Below, piece by piece: positions 7,670 through 16,486 of a stretch of DNA of 64,000 nt. Each line of letters starts with the position of its first letter. Positions within the stretch are counted from its first letter, which is position 1. This DNA comes from Kordia periserrulae (GTDB lineage: Bacteria; Bacteroidota; Bacteroidia; Flavobacteriales; Flavobacteriaceae). The position numbers and the translations under genes were made by a program. The notes under the pieces are model-generated. The model was not told where the DNA came from, searched no databases, and worked only from the letters and a program-made list of their open reading frames with translations. The DNA lies in assembly GCF_003054265.1 (NCBI RefSeq), contig NZ_QBKT01000003.1, forward strand, positions 124,001 to 188,000, written 5' to 3'.

Positions 7670-8436
7670 GCGGCAGCTTTTTTAAGGACAACAGTAAACG
7701 ATTCTTGGGCTTTTTCGTATTGTGCTTGGTTGATATCAAATTCACCATACCAAACATAGTTGTACACGTATGAAGTGTATTGAAACTGTTCGCGTAGTGC
7801 TTCCTCTTTGATTTCGTACGTATAATCGAGATTTGTTTTTTCTGGGTCAAATGCAATGATTTCAGCAGCACTTAATTGCTTTAACATGTTGAGGTATTGA
7901 TATCTGATTGCCAATCGGTAGTCACCATTTGCAGTAGCTTCTTGAATCAGTTTGTTGAAATCGGCGCTGTGAATATTCGTGTCAATATCTTCGTGACGAA
8001 TAATGCGTCGGTCGGAGCGTTTTCCGAAAACCCAGCGACCTTCGCCGTTCATCATCGTTTTTACAATAAAAAACACTACTAAAATGATGATGATGACATA
8101 GAAAATGTTGAGCGCGTTTTGTATGAATTCAGAAGCTTCTTTTCGTGTGCCAAAGTCAAACCAATCTTGCACCGTAGCTTCGAGCCAATCTCCAAAATTT
8201 GATAACCAACCCGCTTCTTTTTGTTCTTGGTTGTATTCGAATTCTTCACTAGCGTACCGTTCTTTAAAATCGGCATCATATTTTTTAGGCTCAACGTACG
8301 AATCATCTTTTTGTACAGGTGTTTGCTGCTCTATGAATGTAGTTTCTGCCACAGCAATATGTGCTGCATGTAATGACAGCGAGCACATTCCCGAAAGGGA
8401 AAAAATAAAAAATATGTTTCTAAAAAGTTGCGGCAT
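7666..8436 (-). CDS. DUF4129 domain membrane protein
   Basis: A 256-residue protein with an N-terminal signal peptide (about 1-25), a mid-protein membrane segment (FYVIIIILVVFFIVKTMM, about 112-130) and a C-terminal DUF4129 region (ATANGDYRLAIRYQYLNML ... YTYEIKEE). DUF4129 proteins occur with MoxR, DUF58 and transglutaminase-like genes. It lies 5 bp after the upstream membrane-protein gene and overlaps the next gene by 4 bp. Confidence 0.85.
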   Translation of the reverse strand: MPQLFRNIFFIFSLSGMCSLSLHAAHIAVAETTFIEQQTPVQKDDSYVEPKKYDADFKERYASEEFEYNQEQKEAGWLSNFGDWLEATVQDWFDFGTRKEASEFIQNALNIFYVIIIILVVFFIVKTMMNGEGRWVFGKRSDRRIIRHEDIDTNIHSADFNKLIQEATANGDYRLAIRYQYLNMLKQLSAAEIIAFDPEKTNLDYTYEIKEEALREQFQYTSYVYNYVWYGEFDINQAQYEKAQESFTVVLKKAAA

Positions 8437-8441
8437 GAATA

Positions 8442-9389
8442 TTAGTTTCTCCCGATATCGTCAATAGTATCTTGTGTGTGAATGTTTTCGCGGTCTTCTT
8501 TTAAACTGTAATACACAACTGCTTGATGAATTTGCAGTGTAGCCGAAGTTAAAAAATTAAACAGATACATACCAGTTTGCAATGCAAACGCAATGATAAA
8601 TACCAATGAAGTTTTATCTAAGTCGCTCAAAAACATAGGATTTTCTATAAAAGGAACTCCTAAAAAGTACAATACTATTCCTTGAAGAAAAGAATATACA
8701 TATTGAAAAATAATAATCATTAAGATGAATATTCCAACAGCTCCGATGCTAGGAAAAAATTGTTGAAAACATAGTTGCAAACTATATCCATAGCAATCAA
8801 ATACACTTTTGTCATCGTATTTCATGTATTCCATTAGAGCAGAATGGTAAAATAGCGAAATCAACCCTACGACAAAGACGATGAAAGGAATTCCGATGAA
8901 CGTTATTGCCATAATTCCCATCACAATAGCGGCTGCAATCATGAGCGGAATGGAAATTAAAATCGTCACTAGTAAAAACTTGATGAGTCTGCCGAAGTTG
9001 GCAAATAGTTCTTTTGAAATTTCTTTGTTGGTAAAATTAGCACCTTTGTGTTTCTCGTACAGTTTAAAATACAGTGGAATGTACGCGTAATTTAAGATTC
9101 CAACAAACGCACTGATCAAAATGTATAAAATTCCGTATGGAACATAAATATTGGAATTGTCACCAAGATATCTAATAAACTCTCTTTGATTACGTTCATC
9201 TAACAAGCCCAACGCTTGTAATTCTGCAACTTCCATATACAGAATAAAACTCATGACAATGAGCACTAGCAAAAAAAGCCCATTTACTAAAAGGTAATTT
9301 TTGAAAAAATGCTTTCCGTGCATTTTTATAAACGCAAACGTGTCTTTAAAAAACAGTGCGAAGTCTCTCGATTTATATAGTTGCAACAT
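8442..9389 (-). CDS. Polytopic membrane protein of the MoxR/SpoIIM cluster
   Basis: A 315-residue protein with about six hydrophobic segments (for example LLVNGLFLLVLIVMSFILYM near 33-52 and IMAITFIGIPFIVFVVGLIS near 157-176). It resembles multi-pass proteins often annotated as DUF4013 or glycerophosphodiester-phosphodiesterase membrane domains, but I see no catalytic motif. Its start overlaps the end of the SpoIIM gene by 17 bp, so the two are coupled. Function unknown. Confidence 0.82.
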   Translation of the reverse strand: MLQLYKSRDFALFFKDTFAFIKMHGKHFFKNYLLVNGLFLLVLIVMSFILYMEVAELQALGLLDERNQREFIRYLGDNSNIYVPYGILYILISAFVGILNYAYIPLYFKLYEKHKGANFTNKEISKELFANFGRLIKFLLVTILISIPLMIAAAIVMGIMAITFIGIPFIVFVVGLISLFYHSALMEYMKYDDKSVFDCYGYSLQLCFQQFFPSIGAVGIFILMIIIFQYVYSFLQGIVLYFLGVPFIENPMFLSDLDKTSLVFIIAFALQTGMYLFNFLTSATLQIHQAVVYYSLKEDRENIHTQDTIDDIGRN

Positions 9390-10350
9390 GTGTTTTTAGT
9401 TTTTTATGTACAATATGTGGATATATTAAATAGTAATAAGAGATGATTCCTAAGGTAATTAAAATGATTCCTACGGAAAGCCAGTTGGGCATTATATTGG
9501 AATATCGCGTCACATAGCCTTCTAAAACACCAGCGGCAAAAGTAAAAGGAAATGTACTAATTAGGATTTTGATTCCTGTTTTTAGGCCAATTTTAAAGGA
9601 AGCCATTCGCGAATAGGTTTTAGGGAACAAAATGCTAGCTCCTAAGATGAATCCTGCGGCACCTTCTATGAAAATTGCAAAAATTTCCATCGCACCGTGA
9701 ATCCAAATACCGCGCACACTTTCCCACAAAACGCCTTGCTGATAGAAAAAGTATTGAAAAGCACCCAACATAGTGCCATTGACTAAAAGAATATATCCTG
9801 TTCCTATGCCGCCAAACACGCCTAAAATAAAGCAAAGCATGCCTACACGTAGGTTGTTGAAGGTAATACCGATAAAGCTTCCCCAATTGCTGCCATTTTT
9901 GTAAATAGCTACAGGATCGCCGCTTTGAATGTTTTCTAAAGTTTCATTGACGTAGCCATCTCCCAAAATAAAACGAACAAATAAATCATCGTACGCAGCA
10001 GAAACAGCTCCGATAGTAATAAACACGCCAAAAATGATAAAAGCATACATAATATAGCGACGATATTCGTACACAATCAACGGAACTTCCGTTTTCCAAA
10101 ATTCGACGATGCGATTTGTTTTGGTGCGTTTGGTTCTATAAATACGTTGAAAAGCTGCTGCCGCTAGCTGATTTAAATAGCTAATGGTTTTACTCTTAGG
10201 ATAATAGGTTTGTGCATACGACAAATCATTCATTAACTGAATGTACAAGGATGAAAGTTCATCAGGATTTTTAAACTGATTATTGTAAATGGTTTTTTCA
10301 AAGTTCAACCATTTTTCTTTATTTTGCTTGATAAATGCAACTTCTCTCAT
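9373..10350 (-). CDS. Stage II sporulation protein M (SpoIIM) family membrane protein
   Basis: I take the ATG at 10350 (325 residues, MREVAFIKQNK...), the usual N-terminus of the family; an ATG seven codons upstream is possible. A soluble N-terminal part of about 95 residues is followed by several membrane segments with Gly-rich motifs, including GSFIGITFNNLRVGML, characteristic of SpoIIM/DUF95. In non-sporulating bacteria the role is unknown. It is the first gene of the minus-strand cluster and is divergent from an RDD gene only 24 bp away. Confidence 0.9.
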   Translation of the reverse strand: MREVAFIKQNKEKWLNFEKTIYNNQFKNPDELSSLYIQLMNDLSYAQTYYPKSKTISYLNQLAAAAFQRIYRTKRTKTNRIVEFWKTEVPLIVYEYRRYIMYAFIIFGVFITIGAVSAAYDDLFVRFILGDGYVNETLENIQSGDPVAIYKNGSNWGSFIGITFNNLRVGMLCFILGVFGGIGTGYILLVNGTMLGAFQYFFYQQGVLWESVRGIWIHGAMEIFAIFIEGAAGFILGASILFPKTYSRMASFKIGLKTGIKILISTFPFTFAAGVLEGYVTRYSNIMPNWLSVGIILITLGIISYYYLIYPHIVHKKLKTHVATI

Positions 10351-10374
10351 AGATACGCTAAAATAATACATAAT

Positions 10375-11115
10375 ATGTCAGAGATACAAATTAATACTAC
10401 GCAAAATGTAAATATCGATTTTACATTGTCGTCTGTGGGCGAACGTGTCTTGGCATGTGTGATTGATTGGGTGATTAAAATTGCCTATGTTTTAGGAATT
10501 ATTTGGTGTTTTAATTTAATGTTTGGTGATGAAAGATGGGTTATGGAGTTGGACTATTGGTCAGAAGTTGCCATTTACACCATGTTGGCTTTTCCTGCGT
10601 TAATTTATACCTTAGTGTTAGAGTCTTTGTGGGAAGGACAAACGGTTGGAAAAAAAATCATGAAAATAAAAGTGGTGAAAATTGATGGCTTTCAAGCGTC
10701 GTTTCTCGATTATTTTATTCGCTGGATTTTTAGAATGATCGATTTAAATATCCTATTCGGTTTTGTTGCATTAATTAGTGTGATAATGAGCGATAAAGGA
10801 CAACGTTTGGGCGATATGAGTGCTGGAACTGCTGTAATTTCACGAAAAAATAAAATTTCCATCTCACATACCATTTTGGAAGACCTAAAAGAAGATTACA
10901 AACCGCAATATCCTTCAGTGATTAATCTTTCTGATAACGATATGCGAATCATCAAAGAAACGTATCTCATTGCCAAAAAGTCTAAAGATTTTGAAACATT
11001 GAACAAATTACGCACAAAGGTTGAACAAGTAATGGAAACCAAATCGGACAAAGCGACCATTCCTTTTATCGACGTTGTGATAAAAGATTATAACTTTTAC
11101 ACTCAAAACATGTAA
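10375..11115 (+). CDS. RDD family membrane protein
   Basis: The ATG at 10375 gives a 246-residue protein; an in-frame upstream ATG lies inside the divergent gene and is unlikely. The RDD domain occupies about residues 10-160, with the conserved R-x-x-A-x-x-I-D of helix 1 seen as GERVLACVIDW and later GQTVGKKIMKIKVV. The C-terminal 80 residues are soluble. RDD proteins are predicted transporters or membrane accessory proteins. It is paired with the divergent SpoIIM cluster and overlaps the next gene by one base (TAATG). Confidence 0.9.
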   Translation: MSEIQINTTQNVNIDFTLSSVGERVLACVIDWVIKIAYVLGIIWCFNLMFGDERWVMELDYWSEVAIYTMLAFPALIYTLVLESLWEGQTVGKKIMKIKVVKIDGFQASFLDYFIRWIFRMIDLNILFGFVALISVIMSDKGQRLGDMSAGTAVISRKNKISISHTILEDLKEDYKPQYPSVINLSDNDMRIIKETYLIAKKSKDFETLNKLRTKVEQVMETKSDKATIPFIDVVIKDYNFYTQNM

Positions 11116-11720
11116 TGCTTTTTTACGCAATTGATATTATAGGAACTTTCGCTTTTGCGATTTCGGGCGTTTTGGTAGCGATGCAAAAACGTATGGATCC
11201 GTTTGGAATTTTTATCATCGCTTTTGTTACAGCTGTCGGCGGCGGAACCTTACGCGATGTGCTTATCGGAAGAACTCCCGTTGGCTGGATGAACGATTTG
11301 AATTATGTGCACGCGATTGGATTGGCGGTTGTGTTTGCGGTTATCTTTCGAAAAAAACTGAACCGACTCCGAAAATCATTATTCTTGTTTGATACAATCG
11401 GATTGGGCGTTTTTACCATTATTGGTGTGGAAAAAGGAATTTCTGCCGATTTACATCCTATCATTTGTATTGCATTGGGAACAATGAGCGCGAGTTTTGG
11501 TGGTGTGATTCGTGATATTTTATGTAATGAAATTCCCGTCATCTTTCGAAAAGAAATTTATGCTACAGCCTGTTTGGTAGGCGGCGCTACCTTTTTTGCA
11601 CTGAAATATTTAGGACTTGAAGAAGATTTAATCTACATTTTTACGGCAGCAATGGTGATTTCAATTCGCTTGGTTGTGGTAAAATTCAAAATACAATTAC
11701 CCACCATTTATCAAGCATAA
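11115..11720 (+). CDS. TRIC/UPF0126 family cation-channel-like membrane protein
   Basis: A 201-residue protein of about seven membrane segments with the two internal UPF0126 repeats, marked by GGGTLRD (about residues 42-48) and GGVIRD (about 129-134). This is the prokaryotic TRIC cation channel family (YicG-like). Length is normal. It starts on the last base of the RDD stop codon, so the two are translationally coupled. The substrate here is unknown. Confidence 0.92.
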   Translation: MLFYAIDIIGTFAFAISGVLVAMQKRMDPFGIFIIAFVTAVGGGTLRDVLIGRTPVGWMNDLNYVHAIGLAVVFAVIFRKKLNRLRKSLFLFDTIGLGVFTIIGVEKGISADLHPIICIALGTMSASFGGVIRDILCNEIPVIFRKEIYATACLVGGATFFALKYLGLEEDLIYIFTAAMVISIRLVVVKFKIQLPTIYQA

Positions 11721-11798
11721 AAAAACTGTTTGAAATCTTTTAAAACGTCATGCTGAACTTGATTCAGCATCTCATCCAATTAGTTTCAAACAGTTTTT
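11721..11798. terminator. Nested hairpin: terminator stem holding a dispersed-type repeat
   Basis: An outer 15-bp perfect stem (11721-11735 with 11784-11798, sequence AAAAACTGTTTGAAA and its complement) encloses an inner hairpin TGCTGAA/TTCAGCA (11751-11767). It lies between the convergent TRIC gene and an outer-membrane protein gene and has T-runs on both sides, so it can terminate both. The inner GTCATGCTGAACTTGATTCA is of a kind I associate with dispersed intergenic repeats. Confidence 0.6.
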
Positions 11799-11822
11799 GA
11801 GTTTTATATTTTCTATGTTTTT

Positions 11823-13031
11823 TTAGAAAATAGTATAGCCTATAGTGATGGAAAATTGTTTCAATTCCGATCTCGATAACGAACCATTATCTAACAGGTT
11901 TCTTCCTGGAAGATATCTAGCTTCTATAGAATATTTATCGTACGAATATCCCAATCCTAACGCAAGTCCTGCATTGGCACCAAAATCATCTTTTTCAATG
12001 GTCACGTTTCCACTTCCTTTAGCATCTAATAAAATATCAAACACCACAGCACCGCTTAAAAACAACTTGGAAGTATCATTTAAAAACATATAATGACGAG
12101 CTCCAATCGGAATTTGAATCGCGCTGTATTCAAGCTTGAAATTTCTTCTCACAGATAAATCCAAAAACTCACCTTCACCTTCATATGAACTGTAATTAGC
12201 CGCTATAAATGCGGACCATTTATTTTTATTGAAAGGAAAGATATATTCAAATTCAGCTCCAAAAGTTGGCGACCAAGTAGCTTCCGTATCTACACCTTTA
12301 GCAAAGAAAGCAGATATTCCTAAATCTGTAGTAGCACTTGTGTTGTAGGCTCCCGCAAAGACTTTGATGTGAAATGTTCCTTTTTTGGGCTTGCTAAATT
12401 GTACTGCAGTTTCTCCTTTACATTCGCTGTAATCTTTAAAAAATGATAGTAAATCTCCTTTTTTATAATCTACACGAATCACTTTTCTTTCTGTAATTCC
12501 TGTGCATGGAAATTCGGTCAACAATTGTTGTTGGTAGCGTTTGTTGTATAAAATATCACGATTTTCGTTAGTATATACATTGTAAATCAGCGGTTCAAGC
12601 GTTCCGTTTTCTTTCTTAAAATAGAATGCTTTTTTGTCTTGATCTCTGTAGGCGTATAAATCTACTTTTCCTTCCAATAAGACATTTAATAGTAATGTAG
12701 TGTCTTCATAATCGGGAGTTCTGTCAAATTTTAAATTTGAAACATCTCTATCCGAATTGTCAAAAGGAACGGTATGTTTTTCAAACTTGAACGCGTTTTC
12801 AATGACAACCGTTTTTAAGTTGGGTATTCGTAAAATTTTAGTTTCACCGTTTTGGGTAAGCTTGTATTCAAATTTTGAAGGAGTGTTAATCCAATCTTCG
12901 TTTTTAATATAACATTCGGTTTTTTGACCATTTTCGGTAATAAAATAGCCTTTTTCAAAGTTAATTTGAGCAAGAAGACTAGCGGAAGTCATCAAAAAGA
13001 AGAGAAGCAATACACTTGTGTAGTTTTTCAT
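11823..13031 (-). CDS. Outer-membrane beta-barrel protein
   Basis: A 402-residue protein with a signal peptide ending SLLAQ (about residue 22), an N-terminal soluble region of some 190 residues and a C-terminal porin-like barrel of alternating strands ending FSITIGYTIF, whose terminal Phe is typical of barrel proteins. The type is frequent in Flavobacteriaceae and its ligand is unknown. It stands alone, convergent with the TRIC gene. Confidence 0.8.
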   Translation of the reverse strand: MKNYTSVLLLFFLMTSASLLAQINFEKGYFITENGQKTECYIKNEDWINTPSKFEYKLTQNGETKILRIPNLKTVVIENAFKFEKHTVPFDNSDRDVSNLKFDRTPDYEDTTLLLNVLLEGKVDLYAYRDQDKKAFYFKKENGTLEPLIYNVYTNENRDILYNKRYQQQLLTEFPCTGITERKVIRVDYKKGDLLSFFKDYSECKGETAVQFSKPKKGTFHIKVFAGAYNTSATTDLGISAFFAKGVDTEATWSPTFGAEFEYIFPFNKNKWSAFIAANYSSYEGEGEFLDLSVRRNFKLEYSAIQIPIGARHYMFLNDTSKLFLSGAVVFDILLDAKGSGNVTIEKDDFGANAGLALGLGYSYDKYSIEARYLPGRNLLDNGSLSRSELKQFSITIGYTIF

Positions 13032-13135
13032 AAATATGTTTAAAATTAATTTTGCGCAAAGCTATCAAAATATCACACAAAACAATAGAAAACTTTGTAA
13101 GCGTATCAAAAAATTTACAAGCGTATCCAGATGGT

Positions 13136-13846
13136 TCAATCCAGTACTTCTACACCACGAATCATGATGTTTTTCTTAGGCCATTCGCCTTTATCTGTTG
13201 GCTGGTTGGCAATTTCATCCACCACATCCATTCCTGAAATCACTTTTCCAAACGCTGTGTATTCACCATTAAGGTGATGCGTTCCACCTTTTTTTTGAAC
13301 GATAAAAAACTCGTATGGCGACGCATATTTGTAAGCGCGATCAATATCGCCACTAGGCATTGAAATAACGCCTCTGTCATGTTTGAATCCTTTTTTGGTA
13401 TCTGGCGGAAGCAAATATTTTCCAATCTTCTGGCGTTTTTTAGCAATGCTCCAACCATCAGAGTTTCCACCTTGAATCACAAAATCTTTCACCACACGAT
13501 GAAACTGTGTGCCTTCAAAATAATTGCGTTTGGCAAGCATGATAAAATTAGCTCTGTGATACGGTGTTTCTTCGTATAATTCTAAGTCTATATTGCCAAA
13601 ATCAGTTTTGATACGTACTTTTCGCTCAGGATTGTTTTTGCCGTATTCAAGCATATAATCGAGTACATTGTCGTTGGTAATTTTGACTTCTTTTTCTTTT
13701 TTCTTCTTCTTTTTTTCTGGTGTTTTTGTTACCGTCTTTATCGTGTCTGTTTTTTCAGAAGTGTTCAATTTGGGTGTAGAAGTTTTAGTATCTTCGCAAC
13801 CAAATACAAGGAATGTAACAATCAATACAAGACAAATCTTTTTCAT
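13136..13846 (-). CDS. Cyclophilin-type peptidyl-prolyl isomerase lipoprotein
   Basis: A 236-residue protein with a lipoprotein signal (lipobox FGC, Cys17), a charged linker with a run of Lys near residues 45-55, then a cyclophilin domain from about residue 78 to the end. Motifs FHRVVKDFVIQGGNSDG and FFIVQKKGGTHHLNGEYTAFG are visible. It should catalyse prolyl isomerisation of envelope proteins from a membrane anchor. Its ATG is only a few bases from that of the divergent Nudix gene, so the promoters must overlap the coding sequences. Confidence 0.92.
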   Translation of the reverse strand: MKKICLVLIVTFLVFGCEDTKTSTPKLNTSEKTDTIKTVTKTPEKKKKKKEKEVKITNDNVLDYMLEYGKNNPERKVRIKTDFGNIDLELYEETPYHRANFIMLAKRNYFEGTQFHRVVKDFVIQGGNSDGWSIAKKRQKIGKYLLPPDTKKGFKHDRGVISMPSGDIDRAYKYASPYEFFIVQKKGGTHHLNGEYTAFGKVISGMDVVDEIANQPTDKGEWPKKNIMIRGVEVLD

Positions 13847-13848
13847 AG

Positions 13849-14496
13849 ATGAATTTTGATAATTTTAAAAAAATCCTTCCAAAAATAACAAAAATCCCGC
13901 TTCCAGGCATTTCTTCGCAATTGAAAATGGCACCTGCTATGCGCGAAAAGGAGCTTGAACGTTTAGAAATTCGCATGAAAAATGCACGTACTTCTGCGGT
14001 GATGGCTTTGTTTTATCCAAACGCAGCTAGAGAAACCAATTTTGTCTTAATTCTTCGTAAAACCTATCATGGTGTGCATTCCAATCAAGTTGGATTTCCT
14101 GGTGGAAAAACGGAACCTGATGATATTAATCATGAAGCTACAGCATTGCGTGAAACGGAAGAAGAAGTAGGCGTAGAGGGACAACGCATAGAAATTGTTC
14201 GAAAAATTACAAGCACCTATATTCCGCCAAGCAATTTTGTGGTGCATCCTTTTATTGGAATTCTTCATGAAACACCTACATTCATTCCACAAGCTTCCGA
14301 AGTAGCCGACATCATTGAGGTCGCTTTGGCGGATTTTCTATCGGAACGTGCTGTTATTCAACAAGAGCTGACAACTTCTTACATGAAAAAAGTGCAAGTT
14401 CCTGCGTTTTATCTCAATAATCATGTGGTTTGGGGCGCAACGGCGATGATGTTAAGCGAAGTTAAAGACATCATTTCTAAAGCCATTTCAAATTAG
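13849..14496 (+). CDS. Nudix hydrolase, CoA pyrophosphatase-like
   Basis: A 215-residue Nudix protein. Residues about 82-107 hold GFPGGKTEPDD followed by TALRETEEEVGV, an extended Nudix box with the REtxEEvG metal-binding core and the upstream Q-V-G-F-P-G-G of the NudL/UPF0035 group, which cleaves CoA to phosphopantetheine and 3',5'-ADP. It is followed 38 bp later by an acyltransferase gene on the same strand. The CoA substrate is inferred from family motifs. Confidence 0.9.
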   Translation: MNFDNFKKILPKITKIPLPGISSQLKMAPAMREKELERLEIRMKNARTSAVMALFYPNAARETNFVLILRKTYHGVHSNQVGFPGGKTEPDDINHEATALRETEEEVGVEGQRIEIVRKITSTYIPPSNFVVHPFIGILHETPTFIPQASEVADIIEVALADFLSERAVIQQELTTSYMKKVQVPAFYLNNHVVWGATAMMLSEVKDIISKAISN

Positions 14497-14534
14497 TTTT
14501 TGTAGATTTGTAATTCGTAAAAAATTGAACATAC

Positions 14535-15338
14535 ATGGGATTATTCAAAAGAAATCCTTTCGGACATATACTCTTTTTGAAAAAATGGTTGATTAGAATT
14601 GCGGGCGTTATGACACATAAACGCTATCGCGGATTTAATGAGCTAAAAATTGAGGGTTCAGATATTTTGCGCTCTTTGCCTGATAAAAATGTACTGTTTG
14701 TTTCCAATCACCAAACGTATTTTGCTGATGTTGTGGCAATGTTTCACGTGTTTAATGCCAGTCTAAAAGGACGTGATGATAATATTAAGAATGTAGGTTA
14801 TTTGTGGAATCCGAAGCTGAATTTATACTATGTAGCAGCCAAAGAAACCATGAAATCAGGGTTTTTACCCAAAGTTTTAGCCTATGCAGGTTCGGTAAGT
14901 ATTGAGCGTACATGGCGTGCCAATGGTGAAGATGTTAACAGACAAGTAAAAATGAGCGATATTTCCAATATCGGAATCGCGTTGAATGATGGTTGGGTAA
15001 TTACCTTTCCACAAGGAACGACGCGACCTTGGAAACCTATCCGAAAAGGAACAGCACATATTATAAAACGTTACAAACCTATTGTAGTACCAATTGTAAT
15101 CGACGGTTTTAGACGCTCGTTTGATAGAAAAGGATTGCGTATTAAAAAGAAAGGAATCTTACAATCAATGGAGATTAAAGAGCCTTTGGAAATTGATTAC
15201 GACAACGAAAGTGTTGATGAAATTATTGAAAAAATAGAATATGCTATTGAGCAACATCCATCGTTTTTAAAAGTGATTCCGCAAGAAGAACTGGAAGCTA
15301 TGGAAAAACTCAATGAAAAGCGTAAATGGGAATATTAA
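14535..15338 (+). CDS. plsC: 1-acyl-sn-glycerol-3-phosphate acyltransferase-like protein
   Basis: A 267-residue PlsC-family protein expected to acylate a lysophospholipid at the membrane. The catalytic block reads SNHQTYFADV, which spaces His and Asp by five residues instead of the canonical four, and the second block is FPQGTTRP instead of FPEGTR. Both variants recur in Bacteroidetes relatives as I recall them, so I treat it as a functional subfamily. It is followed by an unusual palindrome and a terminator. Confidence 0.82.
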   Translation: MGLFKRNPFGHILFLKKWLIRIAGVMTHKRYRGFNELKIEGSDILRSLPDKNVLFVSNHQTYFADVVAMFHVFNASLKGRDDNIKNVGYLWNPKLNLYYVAAKETMKSGFLPKVLAYAGSVSIERTWRANGEDVNRQVKMSDISNIGIALNDGWVITFPQGTTRPWKPIRKGTAHIIKRYKPIVVPIVIDGFRRSFDRKGLRIKKKGILQSMEIKEPLEIDYDNESVDEIIEKIEYAIEQHPSFLKVIPQEELEAMEKLNEKRKWEY

Positions 15339-15357
15339 TTCGTACTACTTAACAGAT

Positions 15358-15518
15358 GAAGTGATTTAAACTTTTTCTTCTGGCTGTAAATTAATCTTAT
15401 TTTGCCCTAATTTTGACTTTTTTTCGTGCCTTAGCCATGGCTATGCCACTCAAAAAAGACTTCATCAGACCAAAAAATCTTAAATTTTCGCTACAAAACA
15501 AAAAGTTTAAATCACTTC
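15358..15518. repeat. 161-bp imperfect palindrome with perfect 19-bp ends
   Basis: Positions 15358-15376 (GAAGTGATTTAAACTTTTT) are perfectly complementary to 15500-15518, and the element is centred on the palindrome AGCCATGGCT at 15433-15442. The two halves stay recognisably complementary between ends and centre, with mismatches and small gaps. It could form a long hairpin RNA or cruciform, or be a MITE-like element. I see no convincing target-site duplication and no coding frame. Confidence 0.7.
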
Positions 15519-15524
15519 GAAATA

Positions 15525-15561
15525 AAAAAGGACTCATCTAATATGCATGAGTCCTTTTTTT
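15525..15561. terminator. Bidirectional intrinsic terminator
   Basis: Stem GGACTCAT (15530-15537) pairs with ATGAGTCC (15547-15554), flanked by an A-run on the left and a T-run on the right. It lies between the convergent acyltransferase gene and the small gene at 15571. Confidence 0.88.
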
Positions 15562-15570
15562 ATAGATAAA

Positions 15571-15825
15571 CTAGGGATTATTCGCTGTAGATGTCGTCTC
15601 TTTTGGCTCGTTGACTGTGGTATAAAAAACCTGACCAACTTTATGGAAAACGTTATAAATAAACTGCATCAATCCGCCATTATTCATTGTATATATAGAA
15701 GTATATGCTGTAGTTGGAGCTACTAACGAAGTCCCAAATTCTTTTTGAAAACTGTTGGTTTGCTCGTGAGCGCTTATGGAAACTGTAAACATAAGTGCCG
15801 CTATAAGTAAAAAAATATGTTTCAT
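15571..15825 (-). CDS. Small exported protein, unknown
   Basis: An 84-residue product with a signal peptide (about 1-19, ending SISA). The mature part has a short hydrophobic stretch around GGLMQFIYNVFHKVGQVFY and a Thr/Asn-rich tail. I recognise no family. It lies 31 bp downstream of the sigma-factor-linked membrane gene on the same strand and may be the last gene of that operon. Confidence 0.6.
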   Translation of the reverse strand: MKHIFLLIAALMFTVSISAHEQTNSFQKEFGTSLVAPTTAYTSIYTMNNGGLMQFIYNVFHKVGQVFYTTVNEPKETTSTANNP

Positions 15826-15856
15826 GATGATTTAATTTTTAGTTTGGTAAATGGTT

Positions 15857-16483
15857 TTATGATTTCAATTGTTTCAACTCTCTGTAATTCTTTTTGAGTT
15901 TTTTGGTTAGTAAACCGTATATCAAATAGTAAATTCCGTAAAACAACGCTACAACCAAGCAAGCTGCTACAATAGTTCCTACAGCGAGCAACAAATATTG
16001 TGAAAGCGTGGCTTCAGCTTTAAACATATCCATACCACCAGCGCCTTCAATATATCCAGTTGGAATGGCAATACACACCGTAAGTGCAATAACACTCAAG
16101 CTATACATGACATAATGTTTCACAGTTCTTCGTGTGGTCATAATATTTTTCATCAAATCTTTTACAGAGCTTGTCGTAGATATTTTTTTGTAATTGATGA
16201 AAAACTTGTAAATAAAATAAAATACAACCGCAGAAGAAGCATAAAAGAACCAATTGAGCCAAGAAGGCATGCTTGAATCATTTAGCAAATCGGGTTGTAT
16301 TAATAAGGCTAGGAGCACAATGGCAATTCCAAAGCCAAGTTCTAATAAACTGACGTAAAAAACCCACTTTACAAGTGATGAGGATTTCTTCACCATCATT
16401 TTATCAATATCATTGTAGGATAGCTTCGGCTGATATGCCTCTTGCTTTTTCCAATCTTTTTTTAATAAATCTAATTCTTCCAT
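15857..16483 (-). CDS. Membrane protein co-transcribed with an ECF sigma factor (possible anti-sigma factor)
   Basis: A 208-residue protein: a soluble N-terminal segment of about 35 residues (EELDLLKKDWKKQ...) followed by four membrane segments. It starts 3 bp after the sigma-factor stop codon. Position and topology fit a membrane anti-sigma factor or partner, with the short cytoplasmic N-terminus as candidate sigma-binding part. I do not see a zinc-binding anti-sigma motif (HxxxCxxC), so the role is inference. Confidence 0.75.
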   Translation of the reverse strand: MEELDLLKKDWKKQEAYQPKLSYNDIDKMMVKKSSSLVKWVFYVSLLELGFGIAIVLLALLIQPDLLNDSSMPSWLNWFFYASSAVVFYFIYKFFINYKKISTTSSVKDLMKNIMTTRRTVKHYVMYSLSVIALTVCIAIPTGYIEGAGGMDMFKAEATLSQYLLLAVGTIVAACLVVALFYGIYYLIYGLLTKKLKKNYRELKQLKS

Positions 16484-16486
16484 AAT

